Source: Gerris lacustris (taxonomy: Eukaryota > Arthropoda > Insecta > Hemiptera > Gerridae). Taken from it: 64,000 bases of DNA. Below, piece by piece: positions 23,388 to 33,383 of the stretch (positions are counted from its first letter, which is position 1; each line of letters begins with the position of its first letter). The stretch is from NCBI GenBank assembly GCA_951217055.1, contig OX578276.1, positions 136,405,787 to 136,469,786 on the forward strand, written 5' to 3'. The translations under genes and the position numbers were made by a program. The notes under the pieces are model-generated. The model saw nothing but the letters and a program-made list of their open reading frames with translations. It ran no database searches and had not been told where the DNA came from.

Positions 23388-24098
23388 TTAATTTGAAAAA
23401 AATGTCAAAAACAATAATGTAAACAAACGGTGGGTAACCAAGTAAAATCTTGCCACATCCGACCTAATTTGCTTTGTTACCACCTTAGGGTGGAGAAGAG
23501 GTAGGTAGCTGTGGGTAAGTCGAGTGTGCCCTAATCTTAATCTACATAGAACAGTCTGTTCGTGCTTGTTTTTCCTACTCGATGTTGCCCATTCCGAAAT
23601 AAAGGGTTTAATAAATCGTAATTCGTTGTTAGTTATGTCTGTCCACATTTGGTGCCATTTTTCTTTTAATTTGTTCCTAATACTGCTGTATAGATCTCTA
23701 GCTCTAATTAATGTTTTTGTAGGAGAACCTTCTGTTATAGCTGATTTAGCTAGTCGGTCTGCTCTTTCGTTTTCAGTTATGTCAGAATGACTAGGTACCC
23801 AGCAGAATTTTAAGTCTAGCTGATGATGATCTTTTAATTTCCTAATTGCGTGCACTATTAGATTCTGAGAATATAGTTGATCCATAATGTAAATTGCACT
23901 CTGCGAGTCCGTGAAGACAATAATTTTGGTCTTGCCTCGCGCCACAACCTTCTCGATAGCAGTTTTTATTGCTGTTAGCTCTACCGTGGTCACTGAGCTC
24001 CATCGTGATCCGGAGAAAAGGCCTAAGCTTGAGTCTTCGACGTAAGCATTTCCCGGACCCATATCGATCTTTAGATCCACCACTAAACACGTGATCAA
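23388..24098 (-). pseudogene. LINE ORF2 RNase H domain
   Basis: RNase H residues are visible. FSGGSKDRYGSG (in the upstream frame) stands where the first aspartate motif FTDGS is expected. VELTAIKTAIE carries the glutamate, IIVFTDSQSAIYIM the second aspartate, and HSDITENERADRLAK the final aspartate. CRLRLGHTRLTHSYLP follows, the start of the C-terminal domain. The sequence then leaves the LINE at about 23490-23350. An RNase H in ORF2 supports placement in the I group. The first catalytic aspartate is apparently lost (FSGGS) and the frame is shifted. Confidence 0.85.
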
Positions 24099-25500
24099 AG
24101 TCTCGATTCTTGCTTCTTATTTCTCTTATAAATCTCTTAATGTACTCAAGATGATTTTTCGTAGTGAAACAGTTGATATTTCTAGGTCGTTTACACAACC
24201 ATGGAGGCATCGATGATAGCTCTACTTTAGTTACCTGCGGGAGATAATCAAAGCTATAGTTATTTATTAGTTTTCTAAACCGTACACCAGAAGGTATTCT
24301 CTGTGTTGGTTTTCTCTCGTATTTTTGTTTAAGTGTTAAATTTTTAAAGACTTTTGTTACAGGTTTGTTTGCATTTTGTTGTACTCGTAGTCCATATTTC
24401 AGTAAAAGATATTCTCTTCTTAATTCTAGGGGTGGTTCATTGGCTTCTACTAACAGACTTGCTATTGGACTATTTCTAAAAGCACCAGTAGCTAGCCGTA
24501 CTCCTACGTTATGTACTGGGTCCAATCTTGTGAGTACACTATTCTTAGCTGATCCGTATATAATGCAGCCGTAATCTATTTTTGCGCGGACAGTTTGCCG
24601 ATAGATCCTTAGCAAGGAAGTTCTATCCACCCCCCATCGCTGGGCTTGAATTAATCTAATGAGATTTAGGTATCTGCCACAACTAGATCTAATTTGTTCC
24701 ACATGAGATTTCCAGTTCTGTCTCTCGTCAAGTATAAGCCCCAGATATCTCACCCCGGTAGCTACTTTAATTGGTTTACCTGCAATAGTTAACCACGGCT
24801 GATTTCCTCTATTTTTCTTTCTTTGCTCAAAACAAACACATGTAGATTTTGTTGGTGAGAATTTGAACCCGTTACCTTCTGCCCAAGATGTTAACTTATC
24901 TCTACTTTTTTGCATTACGTATGTGGTTTCAGCCAGTGTTTTTCCCCTGAACAGTAGGGTAAAATCATCCACAAAGAAAAGAGCTTTAACAGATGTTGGC
25001 AAAGCTGTTATAGCGGCTTGCACTGCTAACAGAAAAAGGGTTACACATAGCACTGCACCTTGTGGTACTCCGTTTTCCTGTTTATGCAATGATGACACGA
25101 TACTTCCAAGTCTAACTCGAAACGTCCTTTCTTCTAAAAAGTCTTTTATGAATTTTGCCAAGTGTGCCCTAAAACCAAAGTCATAGACTTGTTTAAGTAT
25201 TTTGAATCTCCACGTATGATCATATGCCTTCTCATAATCGAAGAAAACTCCAAGTGTTCGTTTTCCTTGGACAATACCATCTCTTACATATGTCTCTAAT
25301 TCAACTAAGTGGTCTAAAGTTGATCTATTTCTTTGAAACCCAGCTTGGTTTGATGAGAGGAGTCTTTTTGTTTCTAAAACCCATACTAGCCGATAGTTCA
25401 CCATCTTTTCAAATAACTTTCCAAGTGTAAATGTCATTGCAATTGGACGGTAGGACTCTGGTAACATAGGGTCCTTACCCGGTTTTAGGATTGGAGCCAC
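23842..25500 (-). pseudogene. LINE ORF2 reverse transcriptase
   Basis: The RT blocks lie in order. KPGKDPMLPESYRPIAMT is the start. NQAGFQRNRSTLDHL is followed by GVFFDYEKAYDHTW with the motif A aspartate. NGVPQGAVLCVTLF precedes ALFFVDDFTLLF, where FVDD replaces the usual FADD. GVRYLGLILDERQNW is the thumb. The open frame runs 552 codons but crosses into a wrong frame near 24050, where the RNase H (FSGGSKD) begins. Known role: target-primed reverse transcription. The frame break after the RT makes the ORF2 protein defective. Confidence 0.9.
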
Positions 25501-26052
25501 AACTCCTTCTCGCCAACTAACGGGATATGAATTTGCTGTCCAAATTTGGTACTACAAATTTAATTGGTTTGGCCAAAATGATTTCGGTAAATTTTTTAAC
25601 ATGGTATTACTAATTTGGTCTGGTCCTGGAGATGAGTCTTTCGAAGATTTTAGTGTGGTCTCTTACTCCCATTCACTAAATATTCGATTATAGTCTTCTT
25701 TATTCTCGGAATCAAAATGTTCCGACAAAATGTTTGGAATCAACATGTTTGCCTGTGTCGAGTTGTACTTAAACTTCCATAGAGCCTTTCGACGATCTCT
25801 TAATGCTCTTTTACATTCACTACTCCACCAAGGAACTGAAGGTCTCCCTTTGCCATATCTCACTTGAGGAATTGCAATTGTGGCAGCCGACAGTATGGCT
25901 TTTGTTATGTAGTCTAATAGTCTGTCAGTGGTATCGTCCTTTGTTAATTTGTTGAGAGCTGTATTTATTAGTTGTGTTTTGTATGCTTGCCAATCTGCTT
26001 TCTTTAGCGACCATTTTATTACCTGAGCTTGTATTGGTCCTAATGGAAACAA
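25501..26052 (-). pseudogene. LINE ORF2 linker between endonuclease and RT
   Basis: Minus-strand frame 26052-25663 carries the conserved linker words IPQVRYGKGRPSVPWWSSEC and ALRDRRKALWKFKYN, typical of ORF2 proteins in I- and Jockey-type LINEs. The sequence from 25662 to 25501 continues in another frame toward the RT start (KPGKDPMLPESYRPIAMT). Frameshifts on both sides show this copy is inactive. Confidence 0.8.
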
Positions 26053-26786
26053 AGTAATATAAATAATGGATAATGGTCGCTTCCATATAAGTTTCTTGAA
26101 ACTTTGAGCTCTGCTATTTTAGCCACTGGGAGGGTGCATATTGCTAAGTCGATAGCGTCTAATTTTCCGGTTCGAGAATCTAAGTACGTCGTCTGGTCCT
26201 CATTTAGTATTAATAGATTGTACTTGTCTATAAAATTTTCTACTGTCTCGCCTCTAGTGTCTGTTTTTGTGGATCCCCATTCTTGACTGTGAGCATTATA
26301 GTCCTCCATTAAAATATAAGGGCCCGATAGTTGATTAATTAAACCTTCAAGTTGTGCTGCCGTCATGTCTTTGTTGATATCAGCATAAATATTACATAGC
26401 GTAATCGGGTAGGAGATCCCTACTCGACAACGCATCACCTCTAAGTTTCTACAAGTTACCGTAATATCATGGCTCGGTATGTTGTTATTTACTAAGATTG
26501 CTAGGCCACCCTTCCACGATCCTGGTGAAGGGTCTAACCTGTAAGTCTTATATCCAGGTCTGCTTAAAGCAATCTCGGATGGGAGGTGAGTTTCTTGAAG
26601 TAGAATAACTTCAGGAACTGTTTCGTTATTTAACAGCCTAAGGTCCTCTCTTCGACTTCTAAAACCTTTACAGTTCCATGAACATATGCGTAATTTGTCA
26701 TGCATTTTCTTAATGTTTCTTTTTTGAAGACTTTTTCCTACGACGGCCAGTTCCTTTGCTGCTGGTACTGGAGCTACATCCTTCAC
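26040..26786 (-). pseudogene. LINE ORF2 endonuclease domain
   Basis: An apurinic-type endonuclease fold is readable. It shows ICSWNCKGF with the catalytic asparagine, ILLQETHL with the catalytic glutamate, and GGLAILVNN. MEDYNAHSQEWGS stands where GDFNAHHxxWGS is usual, with G-D replaced by E-D, and GSDHYPLF carries the final aspartate-histidine pair. In LINEs this enzyme nicks the target DNA to prime reverse transcription. The frame shifts shortly after SDHYP into the 26052-25663 segment, so the ORF2 protein is broken here. Confidence 0.85.
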
Positions 26787-28194
26787 TTATGACATCCTCA
26801 GGTACTGGTTCTTCTTCCCATTCAGCAACCAATTTTTGGGCCGCTTCTAGGGTCTGCATAAGCTTCACGCTATTATTTGACCTGCCTACAAAGGTGGAGT
26901 CTGGACCGCATTTACAATTAATATTATTAATTGGTATTTTCTTAGCTATTTCGTCGTCTTTCTCTTCTTCCGTGTCTGTAATTTTCTTCTTTTTCAATAC
27001 GGGTTCTTTTGGTTTCGGTGTTTTCTTGCTCTTCTCAAACGCTGTACTTCCACACTGTACAGCGACCTCTCTAGTCTCCTTCTTTTCAGGTTGTAGAAGA
27101 CTAGAGAATGATTTCGACAGTAGTTGTGGTGCTGGTCTTACCTTTTTCCTAGCTTCCAAGTATGAAATTTTCTCTCTAACTTTAACTTCATTAATTTTCA
27201 TTTCAAGCTTCCATTCTGGGCAGTCCCGGTCTGTAGCCGGGTGGGGTCCTTTGCAGTAAACACACGTTTTCTCTTTTTGGCAATCAGTATTTTCATGAAT
27301 TACAGCTCCACATTTAGGGAAAAATGGATCTATAGGTTTGTAACTTGTCTGCATGTGGTTAAACCTGTGACTCTTAAAACACCTAATCGGTAGTGGTAAA
27401 AACGGTCTTTTAGGGACTGAATAATACCTAATTTTTAGTTTAGCTGGCAGTACCGCTAATCCTAGTGTAACTATATAACTGTGGGTCGGTTCAAGCCATC
27501 CATCTCTTTTTTATTGATTCTGGTAATATCCGTTACATTTTCATACTTGAGGTGTTCTTTTATTTCATCTATAGGTACACTATCAAGATCCCAACAGGTA
27601 ATGACTCCTTTTACCGAGTTTAATTTTTTTGTGGGGTTCTACTGAAAGTGACATATTTATATTTTTATGTAAGTTTTTAATAAGATTCTCTGCTTGTTGA
27701 GTGCTAAAAGTCTCTACTAAAAGACTGCCGTCTCTCATTTTTTTTTGCGCGCATTTTACATTTCCACAAGCATTTTTTAATAATTTTTTTATTAAGAAGG
27801 GGGAAATTTTACTCATGGATTCTCCGTCATTCCTTTTAACTACCAAAAAGGTCATCAATATCAAGGCCGAAGAATAGAAGACTCCACATTTACAGTGGAG
27901 TTTGATCTGGGTCTTTTGGTCCTTTTCTGATCATTTTCAAAAATTTCCATGTTTTGACATTTTGACATGAATTGAAATGTCATTTGAATTATCTTCAACA
28001 TATTGCTGACCCCCTGGATCAGGGGGTTTCTCATGATCCCCCATGTTTCTGCTAAGCCTAGTAGGTTGTAATGGTTTACTTACGTAAGTATTGGTATTCT
28101 CACTATTCTTTATTTCTTCTTTTTCTTGAGGTTTTTCGAGATTCTTTTCCAAAAAAATGTTTTGACATCTTCGGAAAACAAACTCCTTTTCCAT
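26710..28194 (-). pseudogene. LINE ORF1 (gag-like, zinc knuckles), frameshifted
   Basis: Three minus-strand pieces appear to form one ORF1. The first, 28194-27937, starts with MEKEFVFRR and is charged. The second, 27864-27583, contains an RRM-like stretch, DGSLLVETFSTQQAENL. The third, 27354-26710, begins after RCFKSHRFNH (about 27380) and shows the cysteine pattern CGAVIHENTDC and CVYCKGPHPATDRDC, the CCHC knuckles of LINE ORF1 nucleic-acid-binding proteins. It ends lysine-rich (GRRRKKSSKKKH). The pieces are out of frame with each other. Function by family: binds the element RNA in a ribonucleoprotein particle. The ORF1 end overlaps the ORF2 start by about 77 bp. Confidence 0.75.
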
Positions 28195-28250
28195 TTTACA
28201 TTTTGAATATTAGTTTAGGGTTGTGGCGACCATCATTTTGTAATAATGAT

Positions 28251-29581
28251 AAACGGAATTCTCACAGATACTTATTCTTTCTTGCATTCCCATTTTCAAG
28301 TCCCCTAATGTTACTGGGCGGGTTTCAAAACCCTTGCACATGAGATCCATAAAAATAATCACCAGGGCTCAGATACAGCTATTGTGGAGGTGAACAATGA
28401 ACATCCCATTCCTACTGATATGACTGTTCGGGAAGTTGCTAAAAGTTGCTTTACAGGGGCCGCCGTCCAATAATCAAGACAAACTTATTTAACTTAGTAT
28501 ACTAATTTCCACTTGAGGCCTTAAAATTTTGTAAATCAATTTTAAAAAGTGTTTTCATACATTTATTGTAATACATACTTGCATTTTGATACTTGGATTT
28601 GACTGCTCCACACTGAATATGAGCAATTCATCATCTCAAAGAATTTTCTACTTTAAATTTTAGAAATAATATTGACTTAATAAAATCTATGTATAAAGAC
28701 TACATAAATGTTTGGCTCTCCGTTTCATTTTTTTAATTATTAAACTCATAATGTTATTCTTTTATGTATAGTTTGAAAATGGACTGATGACCGGACTACA
28801 TGGTAGTATTAAATATAAGGTTGGTTCATAATTTTTAAATATAAAATCCGAATGTAGTCTTAAATTGAGTTAAACTAATCTTTTTTTTATTATTTATTAA
28901 TTTTTTGTTTATCTTTTCAATTTGATTTGTTAATGGCATATTATCTATTGATTATTATATTAAGGAAGTCTATGTGTCAGTCTATTCGTCTGATATCTTA
29001 AGAAATCAATCCGTAAGTCTAAATACAAAGATCTATGCAGGTTTTATTACAAATGCTAATAAATTTCTAACGTAAATTTTTCACACAAATAATCGTATAG
29101 TTAGACGTACAACTGCATCAATGCTAAATGTCCCTTTTCACTAAATTTTCTAACTATTACATATTCGAGGTATCAATCCGTTTACTATACTGAAAAATAT
29201 AAAAACAGCTAATGTATACTTAAATATTAAATTTCAATAGATAGTCATTCTTTCATCTAGCACATTAATTGTAATTAAGTATGTGAAATAATTGATTATT
29301 TATAAATTAATTATATTAATTTTGAATTAATTTAATTGGTTTAGTAAACTAGCCTACTGTAGCATTAATCTATTATACCAACCATGTATTATTTATAATC
29401 TAAGTTTTCCTTTAAATTTAAGAGGAGTAATTATGTACAATACCAAAATATTTCTTCATTGCATTGCAATTTTATCTCAGTATGACTAGAATGAAAAAAA
29501 CTGATGAACTTATTATTCGGCTATGGTTTTCAAACAAATAATTTCATTTACTAAATATTATTATCGAAATATTTTTATGAA

Positions 29582-29585
<4 letters not shown>
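28251..29585. other. non-coding stretch with an unidentified coding-like fragment
   Basis: Between about 28380 and 28470 a plus-strand frame reads VEVNNEHPIPTDMTVREVAK and then FTGAAVQ before a stop. It looks like a protein relic, but I cannot assign it. The remainder to 29585 is AT-rich without recognisable features. Confidence 0.35.

Positions 29586-29662
<77 letters not shown>
29586..29662. repeat. (TA)n microsatellite
   Basis: About 38 uninterrupted TA units. Confidence 0.97.
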
Positions 29663-29665
<3 letters not shown>

Positions 29666-30420
29666 TATGAGTAGAGTACAATACAGGTAAATTTTTTCAC
29701 AATTTCTATTCAAACAAACACATTTATATTCATTGATTAACAATAAATGTTCAAATAAGTTTTATTGAGAAACCTCTACTTTGTATCGTGAGTTCGCAGT
29801 CAGTTATTTGTTTACGTGTTATTAAATTGTCTAGACAAGAAACTCGTATAATAACGAAATAGCACGAAATAATCATAAAACCCTTGAGATTTTATCTAGT
29901 CTTTCATATTTCATCTGCCTTTTTTATGACCTATAAAAAATATATCAACCTTAATAATGAAGACAAAAAGGTCAATATAAATGTGAACGGTTAAAGTTAC
30001 TATTATAGAACAAATCGTTAATTTATACTCTTGTATAGTTGAAATTCGTATTAATAATATATTTATTTATCAATAAAACATTTTAAATTGAATATAAGTT
30101 TTATTGCTTTTTTTATTTCTTTACTTACAAATTGTTTATCAACTTAATACTAACTCCGTATTGCTACTTACTAGCCAAATATTGCAGCTATTTCTATCTA
30201 GCCTTTCTAGTTATAACATACCTTCTATGGTATTTAGTTTATTTCCTTGTCACGTTATTTACTTGTTTAATACGTATATTTATTATGTCCATAGTTGTTG
30301 GGATTAGGAATGTTCAGCTTTCCGTAAACTTACAACTTAATACGAACCTTACACTAAAAAGGAGCGGTTTAGCGAGTCCTGCAGGCGCAAAATAGTTCAT
30401 AAACAGCAGTCGATTATTAT
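29663..30420. other. non-coding AT-rich stretch
   Basis: Short hydrophobic frames at 30104-30395 overlap in two frames and have no motif. No gene is called. Confidence 0.5.
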
Positions 30421-31291
30421 CAGAGACGGGAAAAAGTCATAAACGTCATAGTCATATGATTTTGTCGTAAAATAACCATTTTACGCATAAACGTCATAAA
30501 ATGGGGTTTCTTGGAGTAAACGTCATAAAATAGTCCTTTTTGCCAAATGTATAGCAAAAAGGTTATATTTTTTTGTTAATGCAAATTTTTAAATTGAACA
30601 TTCCTGACCCGGTTCCAGGTAAAAGTGCAGTTCGAACAAGAAACCCTAACACCAGCTTAGTGAATGGCCTGGGCTCTTAATTCCCTGACCACTTTTGGAC
30701 TTAACTAATGCGCTTATGCATATCTACAACCAGAGAGGCACCGACAGTCATTCCTGATTCTAAACTAGGGCGCCTGATCGGCTCCTTCTTGGAACAACTC
30801 CTCAAATTAGAATCCAGGCAGTTCAAGATAGATTCTCCAATCAGCCAATAGTAAACCCATTGGATTAGGAAGTCTCCTGATTGGATGTTCCAAAATTAAG
30901 ACTTTGTATAAATCCATGGCAAGGGAGTAGAATGTTTAATTGCTCATTTGATGACAAGTAACACGAGTAAGAAACTCTTGTTACTTGTTTCTTGATTGAT
31001 TCTACTTGTGTCAGAATTCCGAAAACTCCTGCAAACAACTTAGCACTTAAGCGTAAGTGGGTGTCAGAGGAGGTGGACTTTTCTTAGGAAGGTGAAACAT
31101 TCTTCTGTAAGCCATGGAGGCAAGTTCTACACCTACTTTGTATCTGAAGTCTTCAAGGTCTTAGCTTCATTGGATGCTGGAGAGGCGCTGCCAATTCGCA
31201 ATGAAAAAGAGCCCTAAAGGCTCCAGGACTGGAAACCCACCTGAACTACATCAACGACAACTTTGGGACATTTCCTGACATAATAGAAGGT

Positions 31292-31642
31292 ATGCAAAAA
31301 CAGGATATGCTATTTCCAGACGACGTCGAAAAAATCAAGACCCTTTGCGGTACCGATTGGGTTGGAAGAGTGGGGGAAAAGGTGAAAGAAAAGTTCACCA
31401 CTGTTCTCTCAAGGAATCCTGGGTGGGAACACGCCCAGGCTATAGCTGCCCGGTTAAAGGGCATGCAAAAGAAAAGCAAATGGCGTGTCATGCATGAAAT
31501 TTGCTCCCACTCATCTGCCGACATCGAAAGGTCTTTTTCCAAGTTTAAAATTCTACTGAGGGATAAAAGGACCAATTTAATGCTGGAGAATATAGAACAA
31601 CACATGATTACTTTTTACAATGTTGAAGCATTCTGCTAATTA
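31292..31642 (+). pseudogene. hAT transposase C-terminal dimerisation domain fragment
   Basis: The 115-codon frame ends with SADIERSFSKFKILLRDKR and NLMLENIEQHMITFYNVE. This matches the hAT C-terminal dimerisation block, in which a serine/valine-glutamate-arginine-x-F-S motif is followed by a charged stretch and a leucine helix. The upstream part (KQDMLFPDDVEKIKTL, ARLKGMQKKSKWRVMHE) is also transposase-like. The zinc finger and the catalytic core with its acidic residues are not present in one frame upstream, although scattered short relics are possible between 30600 and 31290. It is not a functional transposase. Confidence 0.75.
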
Positions 31643-31686
31643 TTATCATCTTTAACTTGTAGTTTTGAACCCTTAAGATGAAATTT

Positions 31687-32176
31687 TTTTATCAACAATT
31701 TCTCTTATTGAAAATGTTTGGCCTTGTATAGGGTTTTTTTAGAAAAAGGTATTTTATATAAAAAATATAAAACTAAACTTTTCTTTTTTTATATAATTTG
31801 CTATATTTCGCCCTCTCACATTGGGGCTTCTTCAGGCTATAACAAATAAACAAATTTTTGACAGATTAATAGATTATTAAAACTACATTAAAACTTCTTT
31901 AAAATTGAAAATTAAATTAAAGTTAACAAAGAAAAAAGAGATAATAAGTCAACAATACATTTTTATATTTTTTTTATATAAAACAATTACCTTATAATCA
32001 TTTCAGGTCACATGAGTCGATATAATAAATATTTTCTTTAAAACAGTATTTTAAAACATCACTAATACATGTGAGTGGAATATAATTTAAAAAATATATA
32101 TACATATATATCTTCTTACACATTTCACAAAAAAAACAACTTGGAATCTTCCCTGCTTGAATGTCAGGGAGAGACT
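31687..32176 (+). repeat. left arm of long inverted repeat
   Basis: Reverse complement of 32671-33149 with only small length differences in A/T tracts (for example at 31970-31982). It contains the hairpin motif near 31809-31838 in minus orientation. Confidence 0.9.
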
Positions 32177-32218
32177 AAAAATCACATCTAAGAATAATTT
32201 GAAAACTATAAACAAATA

Positions 32219-32220
<2 letters not shown>

Positions 32221-32298
<78 letters not shown>
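32221..32298. repeat. (TA)n microsatellite in inverted-repeat spacer
   Basis: About 39 TA units. The hydrophobic frames here are artefacts of the repeat. Confidence 0.97.
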
Positions 32299-32306
<8 letters not shown>

Positions 32307-32474
32307 TCCATACATATATACACACTACACAACCACGATAACATAAGTCCAGATAGATAATGATTCTGTATCAAGGTTCAATTTCAATAAATAATATTAA
32401 ATACATCTGATTCCTTTAAAACAAAATAATTTTTACACTTTTAGATTAAACCTAGTTTATTTTTATATACAAAT

Positions 32475-32670
32475 ATAAACACACACACACACATACATAA
32501 TCACATATACATACATACACACACATACACATATATACACATACATATATATACATATATATACATATATATATATATATACATATATACACACATACAT
32601 ACATATATATACACATACATACACATATATATATATACACACATACACACACACATACACACACACATAC
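32475..32670. repeat. (CA)/(TA)-rich cryptic microsatellite
   Basis: Irregular ACAC, ATAC and ATAT words fill the right part of the spacer. Three minus-strand frames in it are low-complexity tyrosine/valine/cysteine artefacts. Confidence 0.9.
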
Positions 32671-33149
32671 AGTCTCTCCCTGACATTCAAGCAGGGAAGA
32701 TTCCAAGTTGTTTTTTTTGTGAAATGTGTAAGAAGATATATATGTATATATATTTTTTAAATTATATTCCACTCACATGTATTAGTGATGTTTTAAAATA
32801 CTGTTTTAAAGAAAATATTTATTATATCGACTCATGTGACCTGGAATGATTATAAGGTAATTGTTTTATATAAAAATGTATTGTTGACTTATTATCTCTT
32901 TTTTCTTTGTTAACTTTAATTTAATTTTCAATTTTAAAGAAGTTTTAATGTAGTTTTAATAATCTATTAATCTGTCAAAAATTTGTTTATTTGTTATAGC
33001 CTGAAGAAGCCCCAATGTGAGAGGGCGAAATATAGCAAATTATATAAAAAAAGAAAAGTTTAGTTTTATATTTTTTATATAAAATACCTTTTTCTAAAAA
33101 AACCCTATACAAGGCCAAACATTTTCAATAAGAGAAATTGTTGATAAAA
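32671..33149 (-). repeat. right arm of long inverted repeat
   Basis: Reverse complement of 31687-32176. It carries the CTGAAGA hairpin motif at 33001-33032 in plus orientation. Confidence 0.9.
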
Positions 33150-33383
33150 TAATTATTATCATTTATTACATATATTTTAAATATAATTTTGTATTTATGA
33201 AATATTAGAATCATTTTTGAACTGTTACCCTCCAAAATAACGAAATGCTTCACATAAAGACTAAATTTTCACAGAAAATAAACGTCATACTTTTGGCTAA
33301 AAGGTCATAAAATAGCCGATTTTCTAAAATAAACGTCATAAAACAGGATAATAAAAGTCACTGACGACAGAAGTCTTGAAGAG

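Larger units (their letters stand above)
23388..28250 (-). mobile_element. I-clade LINE, degenerate, minus strand
   Basis: From its 5' side (about 28250) the element shows an ORF1 with zinc knuckles (28194-26710). ORF2 follows with an AP-type endonuclease, a central linker, reverse transcriptase and RNase H (26786-23388). The order and the RNase H are typical of the I group of non-LTR elements. Frameshifts in ORF1, in the endonuclease-RT linker and before RNase H make it inactive. ORF2 stops inside the C-terminal domain where the copia element begins, and its end appears displaced to 19304-19501. The 5' boundary is approximate and I did not find a target duplication. Confidence 0.85.
31650..33149. 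mobile_element. 1.5-kb inverted-repeat insertion, probably Penelope-related
   Basis: Two long arms, 31687-32176 and 32671-33149, are near-identical reverse complements. They enclose a spacer of (TA)n and CA/TA-rich sequence. TAATTATTATCAT occurs directly on both sides (31637-31649 and 33150-33162), a likely 13-bp target duplication within the hAT relic. There is no long coding frame. Each arm contains CTGAAGA, a GCCC/GGGC hairpin and GAAATATA. A similar motif lies downstream of the Penelope-type GIY-YIG fragment near 62240, which is why I suspect Penelope terminal sequences in inverted arrangement. Confidence 0.6.
30421..33363 (+). mobile_element. hAT-type DNA transposon relic
   Basis: The left end starts CAGAGACGGGAAAAAGTC and the right end, read inward, starts CAGTGACTTTTATTATCC. 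Both have the CAGNG start common in hAT elements. Both subterminal regions carry repeats of AAACGTCATA (about 30440, 30490, 30520, 33285, 33335), all in the same orientation. A hAT dimerisation domain is encoded at 31292-31639. No 8-bp target duplication is visible and the transposase catalytic part is missing, so this is an old internally deleted copy. It is interrupted by a 1.5-kb insertion at 31650-33149. Confidence 0.65.

Noticed and set aside
32452..32772. Tyrosine/valine/cysteine-rich frames in the inverted-repeat spacer
   Set aside because: Pure translation of a CA/TA microsatellite.
33001..33032. Definite hammerhead ribozyme
   Set aside because: The core words fit, but there is an extra base before stem II and I could not build convincing helices I and III; kept as a finding only.
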